The notes under the pieces were generated by a model. The model had not been told where the DNA came from. It ran no database searches and saw only the letters and a program-made list of their open reading frames with translations. A program made the position numbers and the translations under genes. Below are positions 6,548-6,808 of a stretch of 6,808 bases of DNA, in pieces; position 1 is the first letter of the stretch, and every line of letters starts with the position of its first letter. Source of the stretch: Verrucomicrobiota bacterium (lineage in GTDB: Bacteria; Verrucomicrobiota; Verrucomicrobiia; Chthoniobacterales; UBA10450); assembly GCA_003217835.1 (NCBI GenBank), contig QHMQ01000069.1, forward strand, positions 1-6,808, read 5' to 3'.

Positions 6548-6595
6548 TTCAAGACTGCGGCTTGTGACTCAGAGAGCAAGCGTCTGCTGCTACCA

Positions 6596-6808
6596 TTAGT
6601 GCGCGCCGCGATAGCTCAGCTCAGGCTGAGGTGAAGCTGTTTGGTTTCGGCCAATTGCAAGGAATTGGAGACTTGGACCGAGTGCGCTGAAGGCGGCTGC
6701 AGCCAAAGCTTTGTGGCCTTCGATTGACGGATGCCACGCGTCTGCGGGGTTTATTAACTCTAGGCGACTGAAATTCACTTTTGCCAGGGCATCAGAATAC
6801 TGCACCCG
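6596..6808 (-). CDS. SGNH/GDSL-type hydrolase, C-terminal fragment (gene continues past the right edge)
   Basis: The frame is open from the right edge to TAA 6598-6596, giving 70 codons of the C-terminus; the GTG at 6805-6803 lies in an unbroken frame and is probably not the true start. NPADAWHPSIEGHKALA (20-36 of the visible part) is the block V signature of SGNH/GDSL esterases and acylhydrolases, with D23 and H26 as the Asp and His of the triad. The GDS serine, Gly and Asn blocks would lie outside the window. The ~35-residue tail after it (SALGPSLQFLAIG...) is consistent with the final helix plus an extension. The family covers lipases, lysophospholipases and carbohydrate esterases, so the substrate is open. 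It converges on the aas-like gene with 48 bp between the stops; no clear terminator is visible in that gap. Confidence 0.8.
   Translation of the reverse strand, partial: RVQYSDALAKVNFSRLELINPADAWHPSIEGHKALAAAAFSALGPSLQFLAIGRNQTASPQPELSYRGAH

Noticed and set aside
6548..6595. A possible terminator between the aas-like and SGNH genes (GCTTG...CAAGC arms).
   Set aside because: Only 5-bp arms with a 12-base loop and no T-run on either strand.
6606..6640. A tRNA-like start, CGATAGCTCAGCTCAGG, resembling a 5' acceptor and D-arm.
   Set aside because: No anticodon arm or TTCGA-type T-loop follows at the right distance, and the stretch encodes the tail of the SGNH hydrolase on the minus strand.

Overview
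The window carries seven protein-coding genes, two of them cut by the window edges, and no RNA gene, insertion sequence or CRISPR array that I can see. It reads as ordinary chromosomal DNA of a Gram-negative-type bacterium: there are two exported envelope proteins, an RsmA ribosomal RNA methylase C-terminus, an Aas-type membrane lipid repair enzyme, moderate G+C, and starts mostly without a strong Shine-Dalgarno sequence. A soil or freshwater member of the Verrucomicrobiota/PVC group would fit the gene mix and weak ribosome binding sites. That is a guess from style, not a demonstrated placement.

Left part (1-1853). The + strand opens inside a gene whose first ~84 visible residues are the C-terminus of RsmA/KsgA. 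It continues without a stop into a complete YfcD/isopentenyl-diphosphate-isomerase-like Nudix domain, so it is an rRNA dimethylase-Nudix fusion. Its stop overlaps tail-to-tail with a 79-residue minus-strand gene resembling the small bacterial AP2-like DNA-binding proteins. That gene lies 46 bp downstream of, and on the same strand as, an exported L,D-transpeptidase-like protein (YkuD fold, His and Cys motif intact).

Middle (1854-3035). Divergent from the transpeptidase is an exported PRC-barrel protein. Its last ~165 residues are a low-complexity Ala/Ser/Pro/Thr tail built partly from ASPxAT units. A textbook intrinsic terminator follows it.

Right part (3036-6808). A Spinster-type MFS transporter (minus strand) and a two-domain Aas-like protein (plus strand; PlsC acyltransferase plus AMP-forming acyl-ACP/acyl-CoA ligase) are divergent and share a 50-bp spacer. 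This recalls E. coli, where the MFS lysophospholipid flippase LplT sits beside Aas, but here the transporter is of the Spinster family. Some eukaryotic Spinster members carry lysophospholipids, so a lysophospholipid uptake and re-acylation module is the most attractive hypothesis in the window. The C-terminus of a convergent SGNH/GDSL hydrolase gene runs off the right edge.
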